A DNA stretch of 64,000 nucleotides from NCBI RefSeq assembly GCF_022662495.1, contig NZ_JAKPBU010000011.1, forward strand, positions 1 through 64,000, given 5' to 3'. The stretch is from Lysobacter sp. M2-1 (GTDB lineage: Bacteria; Pseudomonadota; Gammaproteobacteria; Xanthomonadales; Xanthomonadaceae). The notes under the pieces are model-generated. The model searched no databases and was not told the origin of the DNA. It saw nothing but the letters and a program-made list of their open reading frames with translations. Below, piece after piece: positions 8,774 to 17,883 of the stretch. Position 1 is the first letter of the stretch, and every line of letters begins with the position of its first letter. A program made the translations under genes and the position numbers.

Positions 8774-9256
8774 ATGGCCACCAAGCCGCTCGACGTCGGA
8801 AGCAAGGTGCCCAAGCTGCCGCTGGCGCTGTCCAGCGGGCTGACCGGGAGCACGGCCGACCATCTTGGTCACTGGCTGGTGCTGTACTTCTACCCCAAGG
8901 ATGCGACGCCGGGCTGCACGACCGAGGGCCTGGAGTTCAATGTATTGCTGCCCAAGTTCACCAGGCTCGATGCCACCGTGCTGGGCGTCTCGCGCGACTC
9001 GATCAAGAGCCACCAGAACTTCTGCGACAAGCAGGGGTTCCGGTTCGACCTGGTCAGCGATGCGGACGAGAAGCTGGGCAATGCCTTCGGCGTGATCAAG
9101 CCGAAGAAGCTGTACGGCCGCGAGTACATCGGCATCGAGCGCAGCACCTTCCTGATCGACCCGGACGGCCGCATCGCCCAGGCCTGGCGCGGCGTCAAGG
9201 TCGCCGGCCATGCGTACGCCGTGCTCGAAGCGCTCAAGGCTGCACAGAAGCAGTGA
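8774..9256 (+). CDS. bcp: Thioredoxin-dependent thiol peroxidase (Bcp/PrxQ)
   Basis: A 160-residue peroxiredoxin reducing hydroperoxides with thioredoxin. The active-site motif is YPKDATPGCT with peroxidatic Cys48. There is no cysteine five residues later as in E. coli Bcp. A second cysteine occurs at Cys84 (NFCDKQ), the resolving position described for the Xanthomonas campestris enzyme. An Arg for the active site is present in GIERSTF. It directly follows gcvR in the same orientation. Confidence 0.96.
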   Translation: MATKPLDVGSKVPKLPLALSSGLTGSTADHLGHWLVLYFYPKDATPGCTTEGLEFNVLLPKFTRLDATVLGVSRDSIKSHQNFCDKQGFRFDLVSDADEKLGNAFGVIKPKKLYGREYIGIERSTFLIDPDGRIAQAWRGVKVAGHAYAVLEALKAAQKQ

Positions 9257-9340
9257 CGCACGCCTCCCATTCCTCCTCCACTGCCCCGTCCCGCGGGTCG
9301 CGGTGGCCTTCCGACGCCTGACCGACAGGAACCGTCACGC

Positions 9341-10738
9341 ATGACCAAGGGCAAGCGCATCTACGTCCTCGATACCAACGTGCTGATGCACGATCCGACC
9401 GCGCTGTTCAAGTTCGAGGAACACGATGTCTACCTGCCGATGCAGGTGCTGGAGGAGCTGGACCATGCCAAGAAGGGCACCTCGGAGGCCAGCCGCAATG
9501 CGCGCCAGGTCAGCCGCTTTCTCAACGAACTGATCGAAGCGCATGGAAACAAGGCGCTGGATGCCGGCGTGGTCCTGCAGCGCCCGAAGGGACTGCAGTT
9601 GCGCACCGCCGACAGCGCCGGGCGCCTGCGCTTCCAGACCGCGCCCATCGATGCGTCGCGCGCGTTCGCCAAGGCGATGCCCGACAACCAGATCCTGGCG
9701 TCGATCCTGGCGCTCAAGGTCGACGAGCCCGGCACGCCGGTGGTGCTGGTATCCAAGGACATCAACCTGCGGATCAAGGCCTCGATCGTCGGCATCGTCA
9801 ACGAGGACTACGAAAACGACCGCGCGCTCGACGATTTCAGCCTGCTCTACACCGGCGTCACCGCATTGCCGGAGGACTTCTGGCAGAAGCATGGCAACGA
9901 CCTGAAATCGTGGACCGAGAAAGGCCGCACCTTCTACGAGATCTCGCGCAACCAGGACGACGACTGGTATCCCAACCAGTTCCTGTATCTGCCCGGCGAC
10001 GAGGAAGCCGAGCTCAAGGTCACCAGGGTCGGCGAGGACAAGGTCACGCTGCAGATCGTCGACGACTACCGCAGCAACCAGCACGCGGTCTGGGGCATCC
10101 TCGCGCGCAATCGCGAACAGAACTTCGCGCTCAACGCGCTGATGGACCCGGAAGTCGATTTCGTCAGCCTGCTCGGCACCGCCGGCACCGGCAAGACCCT
10201 GCTCGCCCTGGCCGCCGGCCTGGCCCAGACCATGGACCAGCAGCGCTACCGGGAGATCATCATGACCCGGGCCACGGTCAGCGTGGGCGAGGACATCGGC
10301 TTCCTGCCCGGAACCGAGGAAGAGAAGATGACCCCCTGGATGGGCGCGCTTACCGACAACCTGGAGGTGCTGACCCACAACCAGGAAGGCGGCAGCTGGG
10401 GCCGGGCCGCCACCAACGACCTACTCGCCTCGCGGATCAAGATCCGGTCGATGAACTTCATGCGCGGCCGCACGTTCCTGTCCCGCTACCTGATCCTGGA
10501 CGAGGCGCAGAACCTCACGCCCAAGCAGATGAAAACCCTGGTCACCCGCGCTGGCCCGGGCACCAAGATCGTGTGCCTGGGCAATGTGGAGCAGATCGAC
10601 ACGCCCTACCTCACCGAAACTACCTCCGGCCTCACTTACGTGGTGGATCGCTTCAAGGCCTGGCCGCACAGCGCCCACATCACCCTGCGCCGCGGCGAGC
10701 GTTCGCGGTTGGCGGACTACGCCTCGGAAGTGTTGTAG
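9341..10738 (+). CDS. PIN domain-PhoH ATPase fusion (PhoH2 family)
   Basis: A 465-residue two-domain protein. The N-terminal PIN nuclease domain (about 5-150) shows VLDTNVLMHDP with Asp11 and further acidic residues (EELDHAK; VSKDINLRIKA). The C-terminal PhoH-type ATPase (about 235-465) has Walker A GTAGTGKT (279-286) and Walker B LILDEAQN (384-391), followed by TPKQMKTLVTRAG. Members of this family couple a PIN ribonuclease to an ATPase/helicase and are called PhoH2, YlaK or PhoL-like. The precise role in this lineage is not known. It stands alone, 84 bases after bcp and in the same direction. Confidence 0.93.
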   Translation: MTKGKRIYVLDTNVLMHDPTALFKFEEHDVYLPMQVLEELDHAKKGTSEASRNARQVSRFLNELIEAHGNKALDAGVVLQRPKGLQLRTADSAGRLRFQTAPIDASRAFAKAMPDNQILASILALKVDEPGTPVVLVSKDINLRIKASIVGIVNEDYENDRALDDFSLLYTGVTALPEDFWQKHGNDLKSWTEKGRTFYEISRNQDDDWYPNQFLYLPGDEEAELKVTRVGEDKVTLQIVDDYRSNQHAVWGILARNREQNFALNALMDPEVDFVSLLGTAGTGKTLLALAAGLAQTMDQQRYREIIMTRATVSVGEDIGFLPGTEEEKMTPWMGALTDNLEVLTHNQEGGSWGRAATNDLLASRIKIRSMNFMRGRTFLSRYLILDEAQNLTPKQMKTLVTRAGPGTKIVCLGNVEQIDTPYLTETTSGLTYVVDRFKAWPHSAHITLRRGERSRLADYASEVL

Positions 10739-10915
10739 CGGGCGGCGCCTCCAGGACGGGAACTCTCCACCACGCCGGCTTGTGCCGGCGATCATCTGCG
10801 TTCGCCTGCGCACCAGGCGACCGGCTCAACGGACCCTCCGATCTATCTGCTCTAGACCCATGGTCGGCGGCGTGTCGTGTGAAGCCCTCATGCGCCGATC
10901 ATCCCCAGAACGAAT

Positions 10916-10957
10916 GATGTTTTAAACATCAGTATCAATATTTGAAACTTGTATAAG
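10916..10957. promoter_or_regulatory. AT-rich operator/promoter candidate upstream of HTH-sulP
   Basis: A perfect inverted repeat of 7+1+7 bases (GATGTTTTAAACATC, 10916-10930) is followed by a near-palindrome (TCAATATTTGA, 10935-10945) and TATAAG (10952-10957). The island is markedly AT-rich against its surroundings and lies 50-90 bases before the small XRE-like regulator. This fits an autoregulated operator; binding is inferred. Confidence 0.5.
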
Positions 10958-11005
10958 CAGGTCCTGTCTGGTGGAATAAGGCACCTGTTCCGGACTGGTG
11001 CGCCG

Positions 11006-11257
11006 ATGATCTCCGCCGCCCAAATGCGCGCTGCCCGCGCCCTGCTCGGCATCGACCAGCGCACGCTCGCGCAGCTCGCCGGCGTTTCGCTGCCGACCAT
11101 CCAGCGCATGGAAGCCAGCGACGGCACCGTGCGCGGCGTGGTGGACACCCTGATGAAGGTCATCGAGGCGCTCGACGCTGCGGGCATCGAGCTGATCGGC
11201 AACGAGCAGCCCAGCCAGGCCCGCGGCCGCGGCGTGCGCCTGAAGGAGCCGGGCTGA
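11006..11257 (+). CDS. Small XRE-type helix-turn-helix regulator
   Basis: 83 residues from the ATG at 11006. The frame is open from 10949, but that extension contains the likely promoter. An HTH of the XRE/Cro type spans about residues 4-35 (RAARALLGIDQRTLAQLAGV, then SLPTIQRMEAS), with a following helix ending AAGIELIGNE. The stop codon shares one base with the ATG of the SulP transporter (TGATG), so the pair is translated together. The gene probably controls itself and the transporter through the palindromes upstream. The effector is not known. Confidence 0.88.
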   Translation: MISAAQMRAARALLGIDQRTLAQLAGVSLPTIQRMEASDGTVRGVVDTLMKVIEALDAAGIELIGNEQPSQARGRGVRLKEPG

Positions 11258-12975
11258 TGGCCAGTCCCGGCTTCGATCGCCGCCAGTACCTGCGCATGTT
11301 CGAGCCCAAGCTGCTCACGGTGCTGCGCGAGGGCTACCGGCTGCAGGACCTGCGTGCCGATGCGCTGGCCGGACTGACCGTCGCGATCGTTGCCCTGCCG
11401 CTGGCGATGGCGCTGGCGATCGCTTCGGGCACCACGCCCGAGAAGGGCCTGTACACCGCGATCGTGGCCGGCTTCCTGATTTCCGCGTTCGGTGGATCGC
11501 GGGTGCAGATCGGCGGGCCCACCGCGGCCTTCATCCCGGTGGTGTTCGTGGTGATCCAGAAGTTCGGCTTCGGCGGGCTGATCCTGTGCACCCTGCTGGC
11601 CGGGTTGATCCTGATTGCCGCGGGCCTGCTGCGCCTGGGCACGCTGATGAAATACATGCCCCAGCCGGTGATCACCGGATTCACCGCCGGCATCGCGGTG
11701 AGCATCTTCTCCAGCCAGGTCAAGGACATGCTCGGCCTGCGCATGGGCGATGTGCCTGCCGAGTTCCTGCCGCGCTGGGCCGCCTACGGGCAGCACATTG
11801 CCAGCACCCAGCCGGCCGCGGTCGTGCTGACCGTGATGGGGCTGGCGGTGATCGTCGGGCTGCGCAAATGGAAGCCGGGCTGGCCGGGCTTCCTGATCGC
11901 GCTGCTGGTCTGCACGCTGGTGGCGACCGCATTCGCCCTGCCTGCCGAGACCATCGGCACCCGCTTCGGTGCCCTGCCCTCGGCGCTGCCGACGTTCGAC
12001 TTCCCGCGGATCCCGTTCGAGCGCACCTGGGAACTGCTGCCGAGCTCACTCACCATCGCCTTCCTCGCGGGGGTGGAATCGCTGCTGTCGGCGGTGGTCG
12101 CCGACGGCATGACCGGCGGCCGTCATCGCTCGAACGGCGAGCTGGTCGCGCAGGGCCTGGCCAATGTGGGTTCTGCCCTGTTCGGCGGCCTGCCGGCGAC
12201 CGGCGCGATCGCGCGCACTGCCACCAACATCCGCTCGGGCGGACGCACGCCGGTCGCCGGCATTCTGCACTCGGCCTACCTGCTCCTGTTCATGCTGCTG
12301 CTGGCGCCGCTGATGCGCTACGTGCCGCTGGCTGCGCTGGCCGCGGTGCTGCTGGTGGTGGCCTGGAACATGAGCGAGGTCGAGAACTTCCGCAACACGA
12401 TGTCGGCACCCAAGGGCGACCGCCTGGTGCTGCTGCTCACTTTCTTCCTGACCGTGTTCCTGGATCTGACCGTGGCCATCCAGGCCGGGATCGTGGTCGC
12501 CGCATTCGTGTTCATGTTCCGCATGGCCGAAGCGGTGGAAGTGAGTTCCGGCATGCCGATGCCCGACGACGAGATCGGCGACGACGACCACGCGCGCGGC
12601 GCTGACCTCGATCAGCGCGCGATGCTGCCGAAGGGCGTCGAGGTGTACCAGATCAGCGGCCCGCTGTTCTTCGGCGCCGCGAACCGCCTGGACAACCTGC
12701 TGGACCAGTTCCTGCAACCACCGAAGGTATTCATCCTGCGCATGCGGCTGGTGCCGGTGATCGATGCCAGCGGCGTGCACGCGCTGAAGCAGCTCGCCCA
12801 TCGCTGCCATCGCAAGGGCATCGTGCTGATCATTTCCGGACTGCAGGAACAACCCAACCGGGTCATCGCCCGGATGCGGCTCGAGGAAGAGCCGGCCGAA
12901 CTGCACTTCACCTCGAATTTCGAACGCGCGCTGCGGCTGGCCGAGTCGATCGTCCATGAGCCGACAACGGGCTGA
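11257..12975 (+). CDS. SulP family anion transporter with STAS domain
   Basis: A 572-residue inner-membrane protein. The N-terminal 410 residues form many hydrophobic segments and carry SulP landmarks: [20 protein letters not shown] near residue 34, the [14 protein letters not shown] block, and the [19 protein letters not shown] segment. The C-terminal portion (about 450-560) is a cytoplasmic STAS domain ([18 protein letters not shown], then [10 protein letters not shown]). Family members carry sulfate, bicarbonate or organic anions, and substrate cannot be assigned from sequence here. Downstream neighbours are not sulfur genes. It is coupled to the HTH gene upstream. Confidence 0.92.
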   Translation: MASPGFDRRQYLRMFEPKLLTVLREGYRLQDLRADALAGLTVAIVALPLAMALAIASGTTPEKGLYTAIVAGFLISAFGGSRVQIGGPTAAFIPVVFVVIQKFGFGGLILCTLLAGLILIAAGLLRLGTLMKYMPQPVITGFTAGIAVSIFSSQVKDMLGLRMGDVPAEFLPRWAAYGQHIASTQPAAVVLTVMGLAVIVGLRKWKPGWPGFLIALLVCTLVATAFALPAETIGTRFGALPSALPTFDFPRIPFERTWELLPSSLTIAFLAGVESLLSAVVADGMTGGRHRSNGELVAQGLANVGSALFGGLPATGAIARTATNIRSGGRTPVAGILHSAYLLLFMLLLAPLMRYVPLAALAAVLLVVAWNMSEVENFRNTMSAPKGDRLVLLLTFFLTVFLDLTVAIQAGIVVAAFVFMFRMAEAVEVSSGMPMPDDEIGDDDHARGADLDQRAMLPKGVEVYQISGPLFFGAANRLDNLLDQFLQPPKVFILRMRLVPVIDASGVHALKQLAHRCHRKGIVLIISGLQEQPNRVIARMRLEEEPAELHFTSNFERALRLAESIVHEPTTG

Positions 12976-13000
12976 GGCGAGCTTCGGGCAGAATGCCCGC

Positions 13001-13825
13001 ATGTCCGACCATGGTGGCCCTGCCCTGCCTGTTTGCGCGCTCACCATCGCAGGCTCGGACTCGGGCGGTGGCGCGGGAATCCAGGCCGACCTGAAAACCT
13101 TCGCCGCGCACGGCGTGCACGGTCTTTCGGCGATCGCCGCGCTGACCGCGCAAAACACCCGCGGGGTGACCGCGGTCCATGTTCCCGATATCGGTTTCCT
13201 GCGCGCGCAGATCGATGCCTGTTTCGACGACTTCCGCATCGGCGCGGTCAAGCTGGGAATGCTGGCGAACGCGAAGGTCATCCATGCCGTGGCCGATGCG
13301 ATCGAAACGCATCGACCGGCGCAACTGGTGGTGGACCCGGTCATGGTCGCCACCTCCGGCGCCAAGCTGCTGGAGGACGAGGCGCTGGACGCACTGCGCA
13401 CGCGGCTGCTGCCCTTGGCCACAGTGCTGACCCCCAACATCCCCGAAGCCGAGCTGCTGTGCGGCATCCGCATCGTCGATGCCGCAGGCGCAGAGGCTGC
13501 CTTCGACGCGCTGCGCCAGTTCGGCGCGCGCGCGGTATTGCTCAAGGGCGGGCATCTGGACGAAGGCACACGGGTCGTCGACCGCTATCGCGACACGACC
13601 GACCGGGTCGAATTCGCCCACGATCGACTGGACCTGAAAGCCCACGGCACCGGCTGCACCCTGGCCTCGGCGATTGCCGCCAATCTCTGCCTAGGCCTGG
13701 CCATGCGCAGCGCCGTGGAGCGTGCGATCGGTTACGTGGAAGCTGCGCTGAGACACGGCTACCGGCCGGGCCACGGCGGACTCATCGTCCTCGATCACCT
13801 CGGTGCGGCGGCCGGTGCCGACTGA
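13001..13825 (+). CDS. thiD: Hydroxymethylpyrimidine/phosphomethylpyrimidine kinase
   Basis: A 274-residue ribokinase-fold enzyme phosphorylating HMP and HMP-P for thiamine synthesis. Motifs: [20 protein letters not shown] near the N-terminus, [29 protein letters not shown], and the anion-hole/catalytic [15 protein letters not shown] with the GTGC cysteine. The start at 13001 ([11 protein letters not shown]) is chosen over an in-frame ATG at 12956 that lies inside sulP. It begins 25 bases after the sulP stop, and its 3' end overlaps the next gene by 23 bases. No TPP riboswitch is seen. Confidence 0.95.
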   Translation: MSDHGGPALPVCALTIAGSDSGGGAGIQADLKTFAAHGVHGLSAIAALTAQNTRGVTAVHVPDIGFLRAQIDACFDDFRIGAVKLGMLANAKVIHAVADAIETHRPAQLVVDPVMVATSGAKLLEDEALDALRTRLLPLATVLTPNIPEAELLCGIRIVDAAGAEAAFDALRQFGARAVLLKGGHLDEGTRVVDRYRDTTDRVEFAHDRLDLKAHGTGCTLASAIAANLCLGLAMRSAVERAIGYVEAALRHGYRPGHGGLIVLDHLGAAAGAD

Positions 13826-14690
13826 GGCGCTCGAGTTGCCGGTGGAAGGCGAAGACGGTCATCGCTGGTCTTTGCTGGCGCGGATTCCCGAGCGGCCCTC
13901 GCATCGCCTGCTGTGGCTACCGGCGCTCGGCGTCGCCGCGCGCCACTACCTGCCCTTCGCCGATGCGCTGGCGCAGCACGGCGTCGCCGTGTTCGTGCAC
14001 GAGTGGCGCGGACATGGGTCAAGCAGCGTGCGCGCATCCCGCCATTGCGACTGGGGCTATCGCGAGCTGCTGCTGCACGACTTGCCCGCCAGCGAACGCG
14101 CTGTCGCCGGCCAAGCGCCCGGCGTGGAACCGGTCATCGGCGGCCACAGCCTGGGTGGCCAACTCGCCTGCTGCCGGCTCGCGCTGGCACCCGGTGCGCG
14201 CGCGTTGTGGCTGGTCGCCACCGGCTCTCCTTACTGGCGCGCCTTTCCCGTGCGCACGCGCTGGTGGCTGCCCGCCACCTACCGGTTCCTGCCGTGGCTC
14301 GCGAAGATCCGTGGCGCCCTGCCGGGACGCACGGTCGGCTTCGGCGGCAATGAGGCGCGCGGTCTGATCCAGGATTGGGCGCGCAGCGGGCTGAGCGGGC
14401 GTTATGCCGCGCAGGGCCTGGAAATCGACCTGGATCGCGCGCTGCGCAGCGTCACCGTACCCGTGCATGCCATCGCTTTTGCACGCGACTGGCTGGGACC
14501 GGAATCATCGCTGCGCTTCCTGCTTTCGAAACTCGCAAGCACGCAGGTCCGCATCGCGCGGCTCGATGCGGCTGCCCTCGGTGCGACCGCCGACCATTTT
14601 GCTTGGATGCGATTTCCCGAGGCCGTGGCATCCGCCTTGACATGTTCGAGCACCGACGTCATGCCGGCAGCGGCAAGTCACGGCGCCTAG
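13803..14690 (+). CDS. Alpha/beta hydrolase
   Basis: 295 residues from a GTG at 13803 (a second GTG at 13815 is possible), overlapping the thiD 3' end. It has an alpha/beta hydrolase core with an HEWRGHGSS segment and a nucleophile elbow GHSLGGQ. A likely acid appears in FARDWLGPE and the histidine in TADHFAW near the C-terminus. No signal peptide is visible, so it is probably cytoplasmic. The substrate is not recognisable. It ends 4 bases into the convergent virB11 stop, so it marks the edge of the vir region. Confidence 0.82.
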   Translation: MRRPVPTEALELPVEGEDGHRWSLLARIPERPSHRLLWLPALGVAARHYLPFADALAQHGVAVFVHEWRGHGSSSVRASRHCDWGYRELLLHDLPASERAVAGQAPGVEPVIGGHSLGGQLACCRLALAPGARALWLVATGSPYWRAFPVRTRWWLPATYRFLPWLAKIRGALPGRTVGFGGNEARGLIQDWARSGLSGRYAAQGLEIDLDRALRSVTVPVHAIAFARDWLGPESSLRFLLSKLASTQVRIARLDAAALGATADHFAWMRFPEAVASALTCSSTDVMPAAASHGA

Positions 14691-15730
14691 CTTTCGGCGA
14701 ACCTGCGTGCCGGATTGAAGTCGATGCCGGTGATGTAGCGGCTGCCGGCGTGGGCGCGGATGTGCACGACCACGTCGATGGTCAGCATCAGCAGGCGCTT
14801 GATCACCGCGAACTCGAGCCCGGCGCCTTCGCTCGATGCCTTCACCATCAGCGCCAGCTGGTCCCAGGTCTGCTCCGTGCTGCCCGAGTGGCAGCTGGTG
14901 ATCGACCCGGGGTGGCCCGATGCGCAGTTGCGGATGAAGTAGAACGCCTCGTCGCCGCGCAGCTCGGCCAGGATGATCCGGTCCGGTTTCATGCGCAGGC
15001 ATGATTCCATGCAGCTCTTGGCGGAGACATTGGCCGTGCCCTGCCCGCCCTTCGAATACAACAGGTGCACCACGTTCGGCTGCCCGATGAACAGCTCGCG
15101 CGCGTCCTCGATGGTCACCAGGCGCTCGTCCTGCGGGATGAACTCCACCAGCGATTTCATGAAGGTGGTCTTGCCGCTGCCGGTGGCGCCGGATACGACG
15201 ATGTTCTTCTTGTAGTACACCGCACGCTTGAAGAACTCGGCGTAGTCGCGCGCCGCACGCAGGTCCAGCAATTTCTGGTCGTGGGCGCCGATGGTCGGGT
15301 TGTCCTCGAGAATCTGCTCGAAGAAGCCGCTTTCCTCGTACTGCTGCAGTGTGATCGTTCGCCGCGCCGGCAGGCGGATGGTGATCGATACCTTGCCGGC
15401 ATCGCACGCAGGCGGAATCACGAACTGCGCGCGCTGGCCGGTCGGAAAGGTCAAAGAAACCATCGGATCGGCATCGGTGATGCGCTGCCCGGTATTGCTC
15501 TCGTTGACCACGGCCGTGCAGAACTGTCGCGCGCGTTCGAACGTGAGCGTCGGTACCTCCACCCGCCGCCATCCCTCGCGCGTCTCCAGGTACAGCTCGC
15601 CGGGGCGATTGATGCAGATCTCGGTGACATCCGGAGAATGCATGAATTCCAGGATGCCGAGGATCTGGTACTGATACTCCAGGAAATCCTTGGAGATGTG
15701 CGCCAGGGGCGAGTCGTCGGCGTCAGTCAT
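14687..15730 (-). CDS. virB11: VirB11 ATPase of the type IV secretion system
   Basis: A 347-residue hexameric traffic ATPase acting at the inner membrane to power pilus assembly and substrate transfer. It has an N-terminal domain with VTEICINRPGELYLE, Walker A GATGSGKT (181-188), the Asp box TIEDARELF, Walker B RIILAELRGDEAF and the His box GHPGSITSCHSGS. It is the last gene of the virB7-B11 half. Its start is 120 bases after the virB10 stop. It overlaps the 3' end of the convergent hydrolase gene. Confidence 0.96.
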   Translation of the reverse strand: MTDADDSPLAHISKDFLEYQYQILGILEFMHSPDVTEICINRPGELYLETREGWRRVEVPTLTFERARQFCTAVVNESNTGQRITDADPMVSLTFPTGQRAQFVIPPACDAGKVSITIRLPARRTITLQQYEESGFFEQILEDNPTIGAHDQKLLDLRAARDYAEFFKRAVYYKKNIVVSGATGSGKTTFMKSLVEFIPQDERLVTIEDARELFIGQPNVVHLLYSKGGQGTANVSAKSCMESCLRMKPDRIILAELRGDEAFYFIRNCASGHPGSITSCHSGSTEQTWDQLALMVKASSEGAGLEFAVIKRLLMLTIDVVVHIRAHAGSRYITGIDFNPARRFAES

Positions 15731-15850
15731 GGCATCACCACGGCCCCTGCTGGCGGCTGATGGTTCCGGAGCCGGCAGGCAGCCGCGCTCGCGCGAACCA
15801 GTGACGCGGGAGCGCCCCGGCGCCGCCGCGCATCGCGATGCCGCGCGGCC

Positions 15851-17116
15851 TCAACGCAGGGCCATGACCGCGGAGAAGTCTACGTCCTGGGCGACGTAGA
15901 CGTTGACCACCGTGCCCTGGTTGATCGTGACCGTGCCCTTGCGCTGTGCGGACTTCTGCAACGCCTGGTTGGCAAGCCTCTCCATGGAACGGGCGGTCGC
16001 GCTCTGGAATGGTTGCTCGACCACCGTCGTACCGCCCGGACCCACGATGCTGGTCGAGGTTCTCGGCCCATGTTCGGCCGCGCCCCACTGGAAGGCGTCG
16101 CTGATCAGGCTGATCAACAGTGCGGACATGATCTTGCTGCCCCAATGACCGTTGTAGTCGCCCGGATGGCCGGCGCCACCGAGCCCATCGACGCCCGGAC
16201 TCGACATGGCGACGTCGATTCCGGTCGGCGTGATGATGCGGTCCCATACGACCGCGACGCGCGCGATGTCGTCGCCTTCATCCTGGTAACGCCCCAGAAT
16301 CTTCGAGCCTTTCGGCAGCAGTAACTCGCGCCCGTTTACCGAATAGACCGGCTCGGTCAGGACGCAGGACGTGAAGCCGGGAATGTCGGTGACGATGCGC
16401 GATTCCAGTACGCAGCGCAGATAGGTGCCGCGCACCAGCAGCGCATTCGGATTCGACATGAATTGCGCGCTTGTTGCCGCCGCGGCCACGGTCGGCGCCG
16501 GCGTGCCGCCGGGCGGCAGGCCGAGCATCGCGTTCTGCATCGCCTGCATTTGCTGGAGCTGCGCGGTACTGCCGTTGTCCGCAGGCTCCTGCGCAGCGGC
16601 TGTCGAACCGGCGCCGCCCGCGGCGCTCATGCGTCGCTCCATCAGGCTTGGTGGCTGCGGGCCTGCCGGGGCGCCCTGGCTGCTGGCCGACGGATTGCCA
16701 TACGCCTGGTCAGGCAGCGGCGGAACCACGGGTTGTGCTTGCTTCGCCAGGTCGATTGGGGGCGCCGTCTCGGTCGGCTCGTCGGCTGCCGTGGGAAGCT
16801 CCGGCACGATCAGGGGCTTGTTGGCGTCAGCTTGCGGCTTTTCGTCCTCGCCCTTGTCTCCACCGCTACGCAGGACGAAATAGCCCAGCAGGAACAGCAG
16901 CAGCACGATGCCGCCTAGGGACAGCAACGCCTTGCGGTTCAGGCGCTGGCTTTCGGCAGCGGTCAGCGTGGGCGAACCCGCATCCAGATTGGGCGCCGGC
17001 TCCGCCTGCTGGTACCCGCCGCTGTAATACGGATTGCCGCGATCCTGCGCGAAGGACGGGGTCCGACCGTCCTCATAACCGCTATCCGGGGTGTTCGGAG
17101 GTGTGGTCTGGCTCAC
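15851..17116 (-). CDS. virB10: VirB10 core-complex protein
   Basis: 421 residues from a GTG at 17116, which overlaps the virB9 stop as GTGA. A cytoplasmic N-terminal region is followed by one transmembrane segment (about 63-83, ALLSLGGIVLLLFLLGYFV). Next come a Pro/Gln-rich periplasmic linker and a C-terminal TrbI/VirB10 beta-barrel domain (LLVRGTYLRCVLESRIVTD, then SKILGRYQDEGDD, then NQGTVVNVYVAQDVDFS). VirB10 spans both membranes and forms the outer-membrane core with VirB7 and VirB9. An upstream extension of the frame lies entirely within virB9 and is rejected. Confidence 0.95.
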   Translation of the reverse strand: MSQTTPPNTPDSGYEDGRTPSFAQDRGNPYYSGGYQQAEPAPNLDAGSPTLTAAESQRLNRKALLSLGGIVLLLFLLGYFVLRSGGDKGEDEKPQADANKPLIVPELPTAADEPTETAPPIDLAKQAQPVVPPLPDQAYGNPSASSQGAPAGPQPPSLMERRMSAAGGAGSTAAAQEPADNGSTAQLQQMQAMQNAMLGLPPGGTPAPTVAAAATSAQFMSNPNALLVRGTYLRCVLESRIVTDIPGFTSCVLTEPVYSVNGRELLLPKGSKILGRYQDEGDDIARVAVVWDRIITPTGIDVAMSSPGVDGLGGAGHPGDYNGHWGSKIMSALLISLISDAFQWGAAEHGPRTSTSIVGPGGTTVVEQPFQSATARSMERLANQALQKSAQRKGTVTINQGTVVNVYVAQDVDFSAVMALR

Positions 17117-17883
17117 TGTGGCGTGTTCCTTCGCAAGCCGACGGCGTTCTTGCCGTGGCGGATGACCAGGTACTGGTAGGTCCCATGCACGATGATGGTG
17201 TTCTTCTCGACCGTGCTGTTGACGACGAAATCCTCGCCCCTTCGCTTCTCGCGCCCGTATACGGCTGGGAAGTTCCCGGTCGGAAACTGGGTCATGTCCG
17301 GCATCTGGACGTAGGTGAACTGGCCGTCGTCGTACACGCTCACCGGCACGAGCCAAGGGCTCTTGCTGCGTGTGGCGAACGAGTAGTCGAAGTTGTATTC
17401 CCGCCCGGCTTCCATGCTCGTGCTCTGCCCCGGCCTTGACTCAGCCACCTCGGCGGCTTCGGCCAGCGCAGGATCGTTGGGATAGACGAACGTCACCTTG
17501 TACTGCACGCCCGCACGCTTGGCCTGGTCGAGCACTCTCCAGTCCGTGGCCACCACCTTCAGCTCGAAGATGTAGGAACGCTTGTCGGTGCGCACCATCA
17601 TGTTGGTGTCCACGTCGACGTTGTTCGGCTTGAGGTAAAACACGTTTTCGCGGCGGTTGAGCTCCCATCCGCTGCTGAAGCCAGTGCTGTAATCCAGCAC
17701 CTTCTCGTTCGGGCTCAACTCGATCTGGGTAGTGATGCCCAGGCCCGTACGAATTTCGTAGATGCGGTCCGGCTGGTACTCGTACTGATGCATGACCTGG
17801 GCGGAAGCAGGCCTGACCCACGCCACGGACAACAGGAGGATCGCGGCGGCCAGTGCAGGCAGCCATGGCGAACTGCGGCTCAT
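17113..17883 (-). CDS. virB9: VirB9 core-complex protein
   Basis: 256 residues with a signal peptide (about 1-28, cleaved after PASA). The mature part contains an N-terminal beta domain (YEIRTGLGITTQIEL, then RENVFYLKPN) and a C-terminal domain (YNFDYSFATRS, then NSTVEKNTIIVHGTYQYLVIR) typical of VirB9, which joins VirB7 at the outer membrane. Both ends overlap neighbours by 4 bases: ATGA with virB8 and GTGA with virB10. Translation of B8-B9-B10 is therefore coupled. Confidence 0.95.
   Translation of the reverse strand: MSRSSPWLPALAAAILLLSVAWVRPASAQVMHQYEYQPDRIYEIRTGLGITTQIELSPNEKVLDYSTGFSSGWELNRRENVFYLKPNNVDVDTNMMVRTDKRSYIFELKVVATDWRVLDQAKRAGVQYKVTFVYPNDPALAEAAEVAESRPGQSTSMEAGREYNFDYSFATRSKSPWLVPVSVYDDGQFTYVQMPDMTQFPTGNFPAVYGREKRRGEDFVVNSTVEKNTIIVHGTYQYLVIRHGKNAVGLRRNTPQ

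Noticed and set aside
12976-13000. TPP riboswitch before thiD
   Set aside because: Only 25 bases separate sulP and thiD; no THI-box sequence is present.
12046-13569. 507-codon open frame on the minus strand across sulP and thiD
   Set aside because: It overlaps two clearly real genes on the other strand and has no domain-like sequence.
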